Assembly (NCBI GenBank): GCA_039545355.1
Contig: BCJJ01000007.1
Span: 1,488,001-1,552,000, forward strand
Direction of reading: 5' to 3'
Source of the DNA: Trichosporon coremiiforme
Lineage: Eukaryota > Basidiomycota > Tremellomycetes > Trichosporonales > Trichosporonaceae
DNA length: 64,000 nt
In this document: piece after piece, positions 40,597-51,855 of the stretch
How positions within the stretch are numbered: position 1 is the first letter of the stretch
How the letters are laid out: every line of letters begins with the position of its first letter
Program-made: the position numbers and the translations under genes
The notes under the pieces: model-generated
Databases searched by the model: none
Told to the model about the DNA's origin: nothing
The model's input: the letters and a program-made list of their open reading frames with translations, nothing else

Positions 40597-41972
40597 CTAC
40601 TTGGCGGCCTGGCGGATGGGGCGCGGGGCCGGGTTCATGAGGCGGCGGTGCTCGTTGATGGAACCTGCGCCTGGGACTGCTCATTAGCGACGCGAGTTCG
40701 GAGAGAACTCACGCCTGGGCCGCATCTGGTTCGGCGGGTAGTAGGTCGAGGGCGGGGGCGGGGCACGACGTTCAGTGCGCTCTTCGCGGCTCTCACGGCC
40801 GCCCGTGGTCTGAAGGCGCTCGTCGAACGCACTCGCCCAGTACTCGCCCTGCACGGGCTGGTCGGCGCTGTTGCGCTTGACTGACTTGTCCGTCGGCCGC
40901 CGCTGGAGGATGCTCGTCGTGCGCTGGACTAACTGGTGCTGACTCGCGCGCTGCACCAAGTCGTGCTGCGAGATGCGGTGAGATAACTGCTGCTGGCTGT
41001 TGCGGTGGGCTAACTGCTGCTGCGCGGGCAACTGCTGCACCGAGCCGCGCCTGCCTAACTGCTGTTGCGAGTTCTGGCGTGAGACGGACGCGCTCGGCGG
41101 GGATGCGGCAGCAGCAGCAGCAGGGGCGGTAGGGTGCGGCGAGTAGGGCGAGTAGTGGACTCTAGGGGCCGCGGATGCCGTTGCCGTCGATGCCGGCAGG
41201 GGTTCTGACGTCACTCGCCGTGTTTTCGACCTGGTGGTCAGTTTCAGATCCCATCACCCAACTTTTGACGCTGCACTCACCTGTCCATGATCCCCGAGTA
41301 CCCATTTCCAGCAATCGAGGACGGGGGCGACGCAACCGCCTGCGCGGCGTGCGGGTAGTTGTGCCCAGTGTCCGACGCGTGCCCGTTAGACGACGAGCGC
41401 CCAGACTTGCTCGATGGTAATGACGGCGCGGCGGCTTCGCTAGAGCCTGGGCTGGGAATGCCGTGGCTGGCGTCAGCTGAGCGGGTGAAAGGATGTAGCT
41501 ACCTGATGGTTGCCTCCTTGCTGAGTTTGACGTAGGCTTCAAACCACAACTCGGTCTTGCTGAGGAGGGCGTCGGCATTCTTCAGGCGCATCTTGAGCTT
41601 TGCGTTCTTGTCCTCTAGGGCGACGATCTTGCTCTCGAGCGACTTTTTCGTGTGCTCGAGGTCTGCGACTGCGTCTTCCTTCTCGCGCCTCGCGGCCATT
41701 GCCTTCTCGGTGAGGGCCTCGTTCTTCGCCTTGAGTGCACGGTTCTCAGCGTGGAGGCGATTTACGAGTCCAGAGAACAGCACCTCCTCCATGGACATGG
41801 GAGGCGTCGTCGGGCACGGATCCTCCTCAGATTCAGGCGAGGCGGGCGACACAGGGTGCTCTGCCTGCTCTGGGATCGGAGAAGGCGATCTTGGCGCAGG
41901 CGACAGGATGGGTGGAGGCGAAGGCGCCCGTTTTTTGGGTGTGCTAGGGAGTAATTTCGAGATGATGGTCAT
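40597..41972 (-). CDS. coiled-coil protein with C-terminal Gln/Ser repeats, unknown function
   Basis: Exons 41972-41503, 41466-41281, 41230-40713 and 40676-40597 encode 417 residues. Introns are 36, 50 and 36 nt. The N-terminus is Pro/Ser-rich with many SP sites. A long coiled coil follows (EEVLFSGLVNRLHAENRALK to LSKTELWFEAYVKLSKEA, about residues 60-155). Exon 3 holds a Tyr/Pro stretch (VHYSPYSPHP), a poly-Ala run and Gln-rich units of nine residues such as LAHRNSQQQ, LSHRISQHD and LVQRASQHQ. The last intron is supported by GTGAGT, a CTAAT branch point and CAG. If it is not spliced, the protein ends nine residues later at 40684. No family is recognised. Repeated R-x-S sites suggest phosphorylation (inference). 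Confidence 0.65.
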
Positions 41973-44370
41973 CTCGTTCTATGCGCGCTTGGCGGGTGGG
42001 AAGGAGAGATCGAATGCAGAGGTCGGGTAGTGTTCGGTGGCAAAGTCGATGTGAAGAGTGCAAATGACAAAGTGCTGGGAGTCGACGCGGTGTGCTGAGC
42101 ACGGCGGCGCAGCACTATGTGTGGGGACGTATGCGAATGGGGCGAAAGCGCAAGAAGTGAGTCAGTGAGTATGTGAGCTAGAAATGGAGCAAGAGGGATG
42201 AAAGATCAAAGTCAATGAGTCCGGAACGCCCTTGTTGTGCGGCTGCGAGCGCGCTGTGTTGGTCGTTGGAGCTGTCGAAACAGTGGCCTGGACCGAGGCT
42301 GCGACGAGGTGGGAAGCGTCCGCAAGGGTCAGCTGAAGGAGAGGAGTCGGAGCAGAGGGATTGGATAGGGGAGTCGGGGCAAGCGATGGGCTGGACAGAG
42401 GGAGAAGGATGTAGGACGTCGTGGAGGGAAGTTCGCAGGACCAGCGCGCAAGAGCGGATCGCCGGTGAAGTGACGTTATCGCGAAATGTCCCAATTCAGA
42501 GGCTCTTCGTCTTTCGGGCGGAGCGTCCGGTGACGCCTGGAAGCTGGGCCCTGGTGGTTCCGCGCTAATGGCAGGGGTCGGCCGCTAACGGCTGGGCTCG
42601 GTCTGGCGCTCGCTAGTGTTGTTGCTTGCGAGGAGCAGTGTTCTGGTGTGGCTGTGGTCCGGAATGAGGTCGAGGGTAGGTAAGGTCTCGGTCGTTCGGG
42701 TGGTCTATCAGCAGGAAAAGTGGAGAAGTGGTCGAGCCATTATAACCCGTCCGCTGAGCCGCTCTTCTTTTCTGAGCAGGCGAGCTTGCAAACTTTCTCC
42801 CGTCGGCGACCCCGCGGGCACGGGGCTGTGAGCACGAGCATGAGGCGCGAGTCCAGAGCAGTTGCGAGCGACACCGGGGTCTGTCCTGTGTCGGGGGCAC
42901 AGGCGGCAAGGGCGGTGTGCGCGCACTTGGACGATCTGCATGGCATGCATGGGCCGCATTTCCCGCTGCCTGCTCTACACTGCTGCCTCGGCTGATCGCA
43001 TCACTTGCCTTAGACCATGCGCCAAGAAGTGGACTGTCTGGGGCTAAGGCTGAGGCTGAGGCACTGAGGCTGAAGCACATCCTCGAGGCTGCAGCCAGCA
43101 TCGGCTGGAGGGGCTGATGCGGCAGGGTTAACAGGGCACGCAGACTGCCTTCTGGTCACTGGATTTCTGAGCTTGGGCGAACGATACGGGGCGCGAGAGT
43201 GCGTGCGGACTCGCGCCAGTCTGAATGGCTGTTGAGTGGTCTCGGAAGTGGTGTTCCTTGGAAGAAGTAGTACCTTTGACGCCCAAAGCTCTGGAAACTC
43301 AGTCGCCTTACGATGTCTGCAGCTGAGATGCGTGCCAGAGCCTGGCCTTTCGGGCCCGTGCTCGCCATGATGCCTGCTGTGCTACGAAAAGCTACCACCC
43401 ACACCGCGGGCAATCGGCAGCGAGATCTTGGGACTGACTGTGGGCGCAGCGTTCTAGCGGAGATCTTTCCATTGACGCATCATGTCGGTGTCCCTCGGTT
43501 CCCTTCGAAGTCCTCTGTGGGTGGCGCGATGGTGTGTGAAGAGGGGCCCGTCGGATGGTTCAGAGGATTCTACGGCTCCTGGACGTTGAATTGGGATTGG
43601 GCTACGGACGCCAACCTGCCGGATTCGATCTTTGCGCTTGGTCATGCGGATCTTCGAGTAGGGGTAATGAGCGCCAAAGCTCGATGGACAGGTTCCACAT
43701 TCGCGTTGGAGCAGCGTTACACCTTCGGGAGCCCGGGAAACTGATGAATGCTAGAGGTATGTGTTCTTCACACGTTATCGGAGCCGACGGATAGGGCGAT
43801 TACAGCGAGAGATGTGGGAGGATCCCCAATCACTCATATCTAGACCGGTTGACTCTCAGCCCAGCGGAGGGTGCCTGAACCGTAGAGGGCAGGGGGAACC
43901 GGTGCCTAGCAATGTTGCTGGCGTCGGTGGACTTCCGTCTCCGGCTGTGTCATGTGTCAGGTGCAGCCCAATTCAGCCCATTCAGGCGGCCTCCGGGTGC
44001 GAGTTCCCACCGGCCCATGACACTCTGTCGGCCTCAGACTTTCCGCAACGAGTCCGGAGAGATGTCTATGCAGTGACCAGTAGCGAGATGAGAGAACGAT
44101 AGTGTCGGTGGCGGTCTGCATATGTCTGAGCGTCTGAGCGCGCTCACTTTCGCGGACTTGGAAGCAAGGCTGAGGGACCTCGACGGAACCAGATGCTGCA
44201 AGCGACGAGGTCCAACGCAACCTGCCTTCCTCGCTTTCCACTAGCGTCTAGCCCGCCCGCTTACCTCCAGAACTGCCTGGCTTCCACCACTGTGCTCGGC
44301 GCTCTTTAACACTCCTCAGCTTCTCTTGCAACAGCGGGACTTCCTACAAACAACCATCCCCGCTCTCGCC
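41973..44370. other. long intergenic region, no gene seen
   Basis: The 2.4-kb region lies between divergent genes. Open frames here, including a 143-codon plus-strand frame at 43313-43744, show no domain, signal or plausible splice pattern. A short imperfect GCTGAG repeat lies at about 43044-43075. This stretch may hold long promoters or an unrecognised transcript. Confidence 0.4.
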
Positions 44371-45598
44371 ATGTCTCAGTCCGTCACCTCCGCTAACAAG
44401 ACCATTGCCGAAACCACCTTCGGCGAACGCCGAACGACGTGGGCGGTCACCTCCACCAGCTCCCTCCGGTAACCTTCCTCGCCGCTCCGGTCCTCTGCCT
44501 TCTTGATATCAGACACTCTTCGCCCACCCATCCCTCTTCTTCAACACCAACATCATGGCGGAGCCAGCACGCAGAGTGGGACCGATGGACAACGCACACG
44601 CTCAGAACTGGTCCGTGCTTGACCTCGGACACCCTTCAGTCAGCCAGCACACGATCTACCTCGTCGATCTCAAGGTCGACGTTTGGGGACTCGATGAGAT
44701 CGCCGGAAGTTCTCTTCCTGTTACGTGCATTGTGAGTACAAACAGTGACTCCAAGTTGCCCGAACATTGCTCCCCTCAGCTGACGACAGGTTCTCGCGCA
44801 TGGCTGGGCGAACAAGGCCAAGGACATGGAACCGATGGCGGCCGGCTTGCTGGGCGAGTTCCGGCGGCTAGACGCAGAGTCAGGTGGAAGAAAGCGAGAC
44901 GTCATTGTCGCTACCCTCGATCAGCGTAATCACGGCGAACGTCGCGTGAACAAGAGCCTGCAATCATTCCAGAAGAACCCGAGACAATTGTGAGTGCCGC
45001 CTCTCGTCTCTAACATCCCCGTTGTCCAGCTTTTCGAAGCGGTTCTTGAGCTGACATCAGCGGTATCGACATGTCAACAGCGCTGGTCGGCGGGAAGCAA
45101 GATCACGAGCTCATGATGCAGTTCCTCTCTGGACGGCTGTGGGCTGACGGCTCTCGTGTCATCTCAGAATGGATCTCAGTCGGCTTCAGCATGGGCGGAC
45201 ACCTGTGCTGGCGCCTTCTGCGCGAGTGTCCGCAAGTCAAGCTCGGTATCCCAATCTGTTCCACGCCGTCCGAGTCGCTGGGTAACCTGCTCCGCGCCAA
45301 GGTGCTCCCCCCCGACGCCCCAGAGGTGACGCAACCACCCGAGGTCGTGCACTACTTTTCCGAATCCCACAACGAGCCGAATCACTGGGAGCGGTACGAC
45401 GGCAAGAAGATCCTCGCAGTTCACGGGCAGCTGGACAATGTCATGCCCTTCCGCCTCGGCGCCGAGAGCTGGGAAAAGCTGGCGCCGCACACTGCCGTCG
45501 CCCAGCGATACGAAGAGCCGGGGCGCGGACACGTCTGCTCCCCGCCCATGGTGCGCCGCGCGGCCGAGTTCATCTGGAACCACTCCGTGTCGCAGTAG
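44371..45598 (+). CDS. alpha/beta hydrolase
   Basis: Coding parts are 44371-44468 (uncertain), 44513-44731, 44790-44989 and 45061-45598. From the in-frame ATG at 44555 the protein is 304 residues. It shows IVLAHGW, VATLDQRNHGER, the nucleophile elbow GFSMGG, ILAVHGQLDNVMPF (acid) and GRGHVCSP (His), which is a complete Ser-Asp-His set. The upstream exon from the ATG at 44371 (MSQSVTSANKTIAET) joins out of phase with LFAHPSLFFNTNIMAEP. A continuation HLHQLPP that would fit lies one frame off. So the N-terminus has either a frameshift or an unrecognised splice, or translation starts at 44555. No substrate can be named. It is probably cytosolic because no signal peptide is visible. Confidence 0.7.
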
Positions 45599-45798
45599 AC
45601 AACTTTCTTGCATGTACATTTACAGTCTTATGGAGGTATACTTACACTTTGCTCTTTTCTAAGTTTTCATCTTGGCGTGACTTACAATGCCGTCGGCGAA
45701 GACACCGCTGGGCTTCGGGCCGGGTGGGCCGCAGCCTCGAAGATAGAGTCGGGCTGCGAGCCTGAACGGGTGAACGGGGAGGCTCGGTCGAACGAGCC

Positions 45799-46482
45799 TT
45801 AGTTCGGCAGCCCATTAACGCGGAGCACGAGCGTCCTCGCCTCCACGCCCGCGCCCGCTCGATACGGTTCGAGCTCCTTACTCACGACACTGACCGTGCC
45901 TCGCCCCTCCATGCCCTCAACATACCTGTCATAACCCCCAATGGTCCAGATATCCTCCAAAATAGTCGAGACAACGTAGCCTCCGGGCCTAGTGACGCGC
46001 GCGAGCTCCTCGAGCGCCTCGGGGCCCACATGGCCGAGCGTAAGGGTGCCGACGCAAGTGACGCCGTCGTAGCTGGCATCGGGGAACTCGAGGCGCTGCG
46101 TCAAGTCGGCGGTGCCGAGATGGCGGTACGCGCCCGTCTTGGCGGCCTGCGCCAGCATGCCTTCGCTCAAGTCCACGCCGTCGATGGTGGAGTAGCCTAG
46201 GGCTTTGAGTTGGCTGCCGACGAGACCGGTTCCGCACCCCGCGTCCAGGAGGGTGGAAGTGGGCGGGAGACCCGTCTTGGCCAGCGCGCGAGAGGCAACA
46301 ACGGGCCCAACATAGCCTTGCGCAGGGAGGGCCAGGTCGCTGTCGTAAGATGCGGCCCACTCGTCGTAGATGCCCTTCAGGTCTGAGGGCTTGCCACTGA
46401 TTCCAAGGGCGTACACGGCCGCGAGGTGGGGATTGCCGCCCGAGGAGGTGTTGGGGTGCTGGACTGCGGTGTCGCCGGGCAT
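45799..46482 (-). CDS. SAM-dependent class I methyltransferase
   Basis: This single exon encodes 227 residues from the ATG at 46482 (MPGDTAVQHPN). The open frame continues upstream through repetitive leader sequence without a better start. The Rossmann methyltransferase motifs are complete. They are a YDEWAASYDSDL pre-motif, motif I LLDAGCGTGLVG, motif II TIDGVDLSEGML, a motif III-like GTADLTQRLEFPDASYD, and motif IV VTCVGTLTLGHVGPEAL with a following RPGGYVVSTI. The layout (YDxWAxxYD then DAGCGTG) is that of the METTL27/Williams-Beuren region type of small-molecule or protein methyltransferases. The substrate is not identifiable. A TATA-like tatataa on the minus strand lies near 46779-46785, about 300 bp upstream. 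Confidence 0.8.
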   Translation of the reverse strand: MPGDTAVQHPNTSSGGNPHLAAVYALGISGKPSDLKGIYDEWAASYDSDLALPAQGYVGPVVASRALAKTGLPPTSTLLDAGCGTGLVGSQLKALGYSTIDGVDLSEGMLAQAAKTGAYRHLGTADLTQRLEFPDASYDGVTCVGTLTLGHVGPEALEELARVTRPGGYVVSTILEDIWTIGGYDRYVEGMEGRGTVSVVSKELEPYRAGAGVEARTLVLRVNGLPN

Positions 46483-46512
46483 TGTGCTCAGTTGCTTGAT
46501 GAGGAGAGTTGA

Positions 46513-46560
46513 AGTGTGGAGTGTGGAGAGTGGAGTGTGGAGAGTGGAGTGTGGAGTGGG
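46513..46560. repeat. minisatellite of GTGGAGAGTGGAGT-type units
   Basis: Overlapping 7- and 14-bp units (gtgtgga, gtggaga) repeat over about 48 bp, just upstream of the methyltransferase ATG. If transcription starts at the TATA-like box near 46780, the repeat lies in the 5' leader. Confidence 0.75.
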
Positions 46561-48856
46561 CAAGTGGGTGCGGGGTAAGTGTGGGGAAGTGGAGGCGGCG
46601 CTTGTGATAAGATAATGGAGTAGCGAGTAGCGAAGAGCTCGGTGTTGACGCTCAGTTGGGAGCTGGGGAGAGCTACGATGTGACTGCGAAGACGTCTGTG
46701 CGACGTGTGTGGAAGGGAGAGGGAGGAGGTAGCGGTGCGTGGGAGTCGATAGGGACAGGGACGGAGCAGATGGCGGGGTTATATAGCGAGAGCGGCTGGT
46801 CAGATGGCGAATAGCCCCGCCCTCACCGCCTATGCCACACCCGCTCCGTCCAGAAAAGGAGCAAGGGAGCGTATGGCTCCGTCGCGGTATTGCCAACGCC
46901 GCATAATCGCGCACGTCGGTTCGTGCTCGCTATGCATGGCAGCGACCTCTGTTCGCAGTCACCGTTCGATGTCGAGACAAGGCTTGCTTGATCCCGCGCC
47001 CGCGAGGGGCCTTGGGTCCCATGCCTGAATCGGTGTTCGGGGGCAACGGGGGTCTTGGCGCTTTCGCCTGACGCTGCCTGACGGAGGACGGAACGGAGCG
47101 AGGGAAGTCGCCATACAGCCCGTTCTGCTTCCGTGATAGTGAGCTGAGGTTTCACCCTGCTCTGGGGCTGCGGACCCGGGCGTGGTCCATTCGACGGGTG
47201 ACCAGGCGCAGAAGGAGAAGGAGTAGGTTGCATTCCGTGCCTCACTCATTGCGATCAGACGCCTTGGCTGTCACATCTGACGTTTGGTCTTCCACGGCGT
47301 GGGCGAAGTCCTTGGCGCCGCGACGGGGGTTAGAAGCCGTGTGAACGGCGCAAGACGGGGTTGTGATTGGATCGTCGCCGACATGGTCCTCCTACGCCGA
47401 CGCAGGATGTTGTAGAACTGAGGTCCGTCACGCTACGCCCTTCCCCCTGCCGCCCTCGCCTTGTCTGCAGCTGCTCTTCTGACCTGCTGATCCCTGGAAG
47501 TCGGCCCACCCCGTGCCCACCGCCTTCTCCGGCGTCCGACTTGTCACAATGAGAGAAGATTAGATTCGATTCCGCGTCACATGACGCTTTAGCCAGGGAG
47601 GCATTGGACCCCAGGCAGCTGAGACACCGATGACATCACATGGCCCAGCGATAAGATAGATGCACATGCGATCGGTTCTGACTCTTCTCTCAGCCGTCTC
47701 ATTCTACCCTGGCATTCCTAGCGTGTCGCCCTGCTGATGAACAGGTGTGGAATGCTGACGCGCTGACGAGCTATGGCGAACAGCGCAAGGTACATTGCAC
47801 ATGGGTGGAGAATGGGACTCGTCGCCGCCGCTGTGTCGGCATCCGGGAAGGTGCGCTCGCCGTCTATGGACAAGTAGGACGGAAGCGGTGCAGATCGAGA
47901 GAAGCCAAGAGCATCGGTGTGTCACTTGATTTCCAGGGCCCTTCTCTTTCCCCGCAGCAGGAAAGCCGAGGGAATCACTGCTGCGAGATAAGACTCCGCT
48001 CATTGGGGCGCCGAGATAAGATCAGACTGTGCGCGTCTCACTGCTAGCAGCGCTCGACGTTTCAGAACGTCCCAGGTGAGATGTCCGTAGCGGAGACCTA
48101 ACACGAGAGCGTCATTGAGAAGCCGGTGGGAGGAAGCATGTGAGACAGCCGTTGATGCCGTTCGGAGAGCTCCGGGGCGTTCCGGTCATCGTCATCGCTG
48201 GAATTGCTACACTAGCACGGCGGTGAAGGGACGTAGGCGGGGCGCCATTGTGTTACAAATTCACGTCTCTTTCGCCTTCCACCACATGCAAAGTTGGACG
48301 GACACTACGGCCTGCCGCACTCTCGGTGCGCTGGGTGGCTTGCCTGGGGGGCATCCACTGACTTGCGGAGCGCGCAATGGAGAGAGCCGTGGTCAGCGTT
48401 TTCATTGCCGGCCGACGCCGCCCTATCGTAAACCTCGAGATCAACTCACGTCTTCCCTCATCTCCATGTCTTATCCCCTTCTTCTTCATGCTCACACCAT
48501 CTCCCGTTCTGGTGCATTGCGTATTTGCGATGTCACCAGTTTCATCTCGCAGCTCTTCTGTTCGCAGCCTGCTGCGGAACGGAGCTGCGGACGGCGCGCC
48601 AACGGACCGGCGTGTGTCGGAGTGATGGACAGCGCTCGGTGAAACACGCCTTCGGTGAGACACCACACAGCAGCGAGCGCTCTGTGACTCGCATCCACAG
48701 CATGTCGAACACCTGCCCCCGTCCTGAACCTCCATCAAGCTCAACCGTCGGATGGTCCATCAGCTGCGACGCTCGACCTCGTACCGCCTGCACTATACCC
48801 ACAATCATCCATGCTATGCTACATGCGGCCGCCGCCGCGCGCTGTCCAGCCAGTGT
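46561..48856. other. long intergenic region, no gene seen
   Basis: The 2.3-kb region has only overlapping short frames of arbitrary composition. CT-rich stretches near 48420-48490 resemble fungal leaders, but no convincing coding sequence follows them. A TATA-like element for the methyltransferase lies near 46780. Confidence 0.4.
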
Positions 48857-49510
48857 CTAGCGTCTGTCGCCCTTCCCAAAGAGTGCGTCCTTCAGCGCTC
48901 CGAGTGTCGAGATTGTATCCGCGCTCTCGCTCCGGTGCGGATCAGCCGGCAGCGGCCGGGGCGTGATACTAGCCGACGTGGGCGTGTGTGGCGTCCCGAA
49001 AGTGCCAGTGGCACTGGCACCAGTATGCGGTCCGTACTGGCTAGACGTGGGCCGTTCATGCCCGCTCGAGCTGGGGAGACTCGGCGCCGACTGCGCATTC
49101 GACGAGCCCGGTCGCTCATACTCGCCCATGCCGAAGGAGGAGGCGAAGGGCGGGTTTGGACTCGCTGGCAGACCGAGCGAGTTCCGGTCTGGGAAGGAGG
49201 GTTTCTCGGCCAAAGAGGCGCGGAGCTCGGAGTGTGACAGCGAGGGCGAGAGGGAGGGGCGGCCGATCCCGTCCTCAAGCGACAGATGCGGCGAGGGCGG
49301 GATCGGAGGGAGTGTCGGCGGCCGGTCGAGCCTAGCTGGAGCCGGCTCAGACTCGAGAGAGCACTTCAGACGCTGCGGCGTGCCCTCCTCCACTGAGGCT
49401 GCTTTTCGTCTCTGTCGAAGGAGGAGGAAAATACACGCTAGCATAAGCGCAGCACCTAGCACGCCGCCGACGACTCCGCCGATCACCTTGTCTCTGTCGT
49501 CTGGCGACAT
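48857..49510 (-). CDS. short single-pass membrane protein with Ser/Pro-rich tail
   Basis: This single exon encodes 217 residues, with the ATG at 49510 (MSPDDRDK). A transmembrane helix (VIGGVVGGVLGAALMLACIFLLL, about 9-31) is followed by RQRRKAAS and a disordered tail rich in Ser, Pro and Thr. There is no signal peptide and no PPxY. The C-terminus TISTLGALKDALFGKGDRR contains LKDALFG, distantly similar to the LKEEYARVFG motif in PY-tail proteins. That may be chance. The plan (bare helix plus long tail) resembles the PY-tail proteins without ectodomain, so it could be a diverged relative. It is otherwise unrecognised. Confidence 0.6.
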   Translation of the reverse strand: MSPDDRDKVIGGVVGGVLGAALMLACIFLLLRQRRKAASVEEGTPQRLKCSLESEPAPARLDRPPTLPPIPPSPHLSLEDGIGRPSLSPSLSHSELRASLAEKPSFPDRNSLGLPASPNPPFASSFGMGEYERPGSSNAQSAPSLPSSSGHERPTSSQYGPHTGASATGTFGTPHTPTSASITPRPLPADPHRSESADTISTLGALKDALFGKGDRR

Positions 49511-50371
49511 CGGGTCCGGGGATCTTCAGGGCGGGGCTTTAAATGGGGAAGGGGTTTGCTGGCGGGCTTGATGGCTTGCGGCTTGCAGCTTGCCGAGTCC
49601 GATTTGCGGGATGTGATGTCAACAGTGATGGGCGAGGCTGCGCTGCAGGCTGGTCCCTAGTTGCGACTGTTGATGGGGATACAGACAGATGCGACGACGC
49701 TGATGACGTCGATGGCTAAGGACAGCTGGGACAGGTTCCGGGCGAGGATATGCGATAGAAGCACGAACCAAGGGGCTGTGCGAGCTGTCATCAGCTTCTG
49801 GTCGCAGTGTCCCTTCAGCTCGCTCACAGTAACGTGTTATGTGTAGTGGGGTATCGAGGAGTTTGATGGTGATGGACAAAGGAGCGTGATTCGGTAGGCG
49901 ACGAAGGAGAGTGTGAGAGGAGCGGTGCAAGACTCGCTGCCAATCGAAGACGCGCTCATTGCTGCGCATGGCATGCGATGCAGTGGACGGTGCGTACGGC
50001 GCATTGGTACGGGACGCAAGATACCCAGACCTCCACCAGTGCTCGAGGCCGCCCCGTGCGAAGCGCTAGGGGCACGGTGTTCCGGCCAAGCGCACCCAGG
50101 GGTGTTGCGAGTCCGACCGTCTGCTCTGGCTACACGTAACGGACTGTACCCAAACGGTTGTGAAACGTATCAGCCATCACTTGGCAGTAGCTCACTAGAG
50201 GTACTGACGACGAATCGAACAGGAACGGTTTCGTCCACTGCCAACACCATCTAGAAGAGGAGATGAGCATTGGAGTACTGGAGGTATCCACGACTCGATG
50301 ATCGACGGCATGTTCAGTGTCCGCGAGTTGATAAAGCAGTTCTCAGATTGTTACAGAACCATGGTCATTTG
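49511..50371. other. intergenic, no gene seen
   Basis: This is the upstream region of the minus-strand membrane protein and the left flank of the transposon. No feature is recognised. Confidence 0.45.
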
Positions 50372-51691
50372 GTGACACCTCTACAATGGTGTTTATAAGT
50401 AACCGGACACTCACATGACCTTGTCGCGCGATGCCACATAACTTTTGCCGTACTGCACCGGTGCCTCTTAAACTTTGCATGCAAGATCAGTCGCGTCTTC
50501 TCCATTGACCTAGCATGATGCGGATGCCCAAATCGCCCTCAAAACGCGGTGCAATCGTCAACTATGCCCAACTTCATGGCATCAGGGCTGCACATCGCCA
50601 CTTCAAAGTACCTAGAAGTTCAATCAGCGATCTTGTAGCCAAATACGAAAGGACTGGCTCCACACGCGATCTACCTCGATCAGGCAGACCCAGAACAGTC
50701 TCTACGCCGAGTTTCATGCAGAAAGTGGTCACCCTGGCGAAGAGAGACCCCGGGGCATCACCTAGAAAGATTGCCACACTCCTCCAGGAGAAGGCCAACA
50801 GCTCTGTCTCACCCTCTCGCTCCTCTGTGCGCTTGGCAATGAAGAAGAAGAAGCTCAAGCGCTACAGGCAACCCAGAGTGCCCTATCTGACCGACAAGCA
50901 GAAGGCTGCTCGCCTCAAATACGCCCTGGACCATCAGAAACTCGACTGGAAGAGTGTCATCTACTCAGATGAGACCTTCATTACATTGGACGGCTCCATG
51001 AGCGGCTGGTGGACTGGCAAACAAGGCCAGCGCTGCCCAAAGCGCTTTAGACGCATTGCAAGGCCTCCTGGATCACAGGGTGCGATGTTCTGGGCAGCTA
51101 TCTGGTGGAATGGACGCTCTGAACTCGTCTACATCCCCACCCCTATGATCCCCTACTGGGATAAGAATGGCAAGAAGCGATACAAGCGCAAAGGAATGGA
51201 CCAGTTCGACTACAACGAACTTATCTTAAGCCAGGAGCTGCGCAGAGCGCATGCAAGAGTAAAGGCCAACTGGAGGGGCTATGGCAGTGTCTCTATCCTC
51301 GAGGACGGCGCCAGGTTGCACCACACACCTCTCTGCAACAAGACAAAAAAGCGCCACAACATGGTCAGTCTTCCTCATCCTGCCAACTCTCCTGATCTCA
51401 ACCCCATTGAACATGAGTGGGCCACGCTCAAGCGCAGGGTCTACGGCACCAGACCTCAAAAGGATAGCATCCCAAGGATGATCAAGCGCGCTCAGATGCT
51501 CTGGAGAGAGATACCACAGAAGGAGATCAATAACTGCATCCTGACGATGTTTGACAGAATTCCACTTGTCATAGAACACGCTGGAGACAACACATTCAAG
51601 TAGCTATGCATTCGAAAGTTATACATGCCAATAGCCCTGTGTCTCAGCTTTCTTCCGATATGCTGCATGCAACAATACACAGGGGTGTCAC
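50372..51691 (+). mobile_element. IS630/Tc1-type DNA transposon, boundaries tentative
   Basis: The inverted pair GTGACACCTCT (50372-50382) and its near complement AGGGGTGTCAC (51681-51691) flank the intact transposase. This gives an element of about 1.32 kb, a usual size for Tc1/mariner elements. The inverted repeats match at 10 of 11 bases, and similarity decays further inward. A TA target duplication directly outside these 11 bases is not seen, so the true ends may lie some bases further out. Confidence 0.45.
50515..51603 (+). CDS. IS630/Tc1-type transposase, DD34E, intact
   Basis: The protein has 362 residues with no interruption. The N-terminus has two helix-turn-helix units separated by an AT-hook-like RSGRPRTVS: GAIVNYAQLHGIRAAHRHFKV with SSISDLVAKYERTG, then ASPRKIATLLQE to SVRLAMKKKKLK. 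The catalytic core shows VIYSDETF (first Asp), SILEDGARLHHT (second Asp) and SPDLNPIEHEWATLK (Glu). There are 34 residues between the second Asp and the Glu. Transposases of this type cut and paste at TA dinucleotides. The open frame and all three acidic residues suggest recent activity. It is encoded tail to tail with the second transposase at 51856. Confidence 0.92.
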   Translation: MMRMPKSPSKRGAIVNYAQLHGIRAAHRHFKVPRSSISDLVAKYERTGSTRDLPRSGRPRTVSTPSFMQKVVTLAKRDPGASPRKIATLLQEKANSSVSPSRSSVRLAMKKKKLKRYRQPRVPYLTDKQKAARLKYALDHQKLDWKSVIYSDETFITLDGSMSGWWTGKQGQRCPKRFRRIARPPGSQGAMFWAAIWWNGRSELVYIPTPMIPYWDKNGKKRYKRKGMDQFDYNELILSQELRRAHARVKANWRGYGSVSILEDGARLHHTPLCNKTKKRHNMVSLPHPANSPDLNPIEHEWATLKRRVYGTRPQKDSIPRMIKRAQMLWREIPQKEINNCILTMFDRIPLVIEHAGDNTFK

Positions 51692-51855
51692 GGTCAGTCG
51701 ATCATCGAGGCACTTTTAACGTCGCCGTGAGGCAGTCGCTGTCGCCGCGACCATGCTGCTTGCATTCACAAGGCATAAATGTTCTTTCTTTTCACGTATT
51801 CTGGTACTATTGAGACTTGGCTATCTTTAAAGACCGGTTTCGATGCATGGGACAC

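Noticed and set aside
43313..43744. 143-codon plus-strand frame with WFRGFYGSWTLNWDW
   Set aside because: It looks slightly protein-like in the middle but has no recognised family, no upstream signals and no splice continuation.
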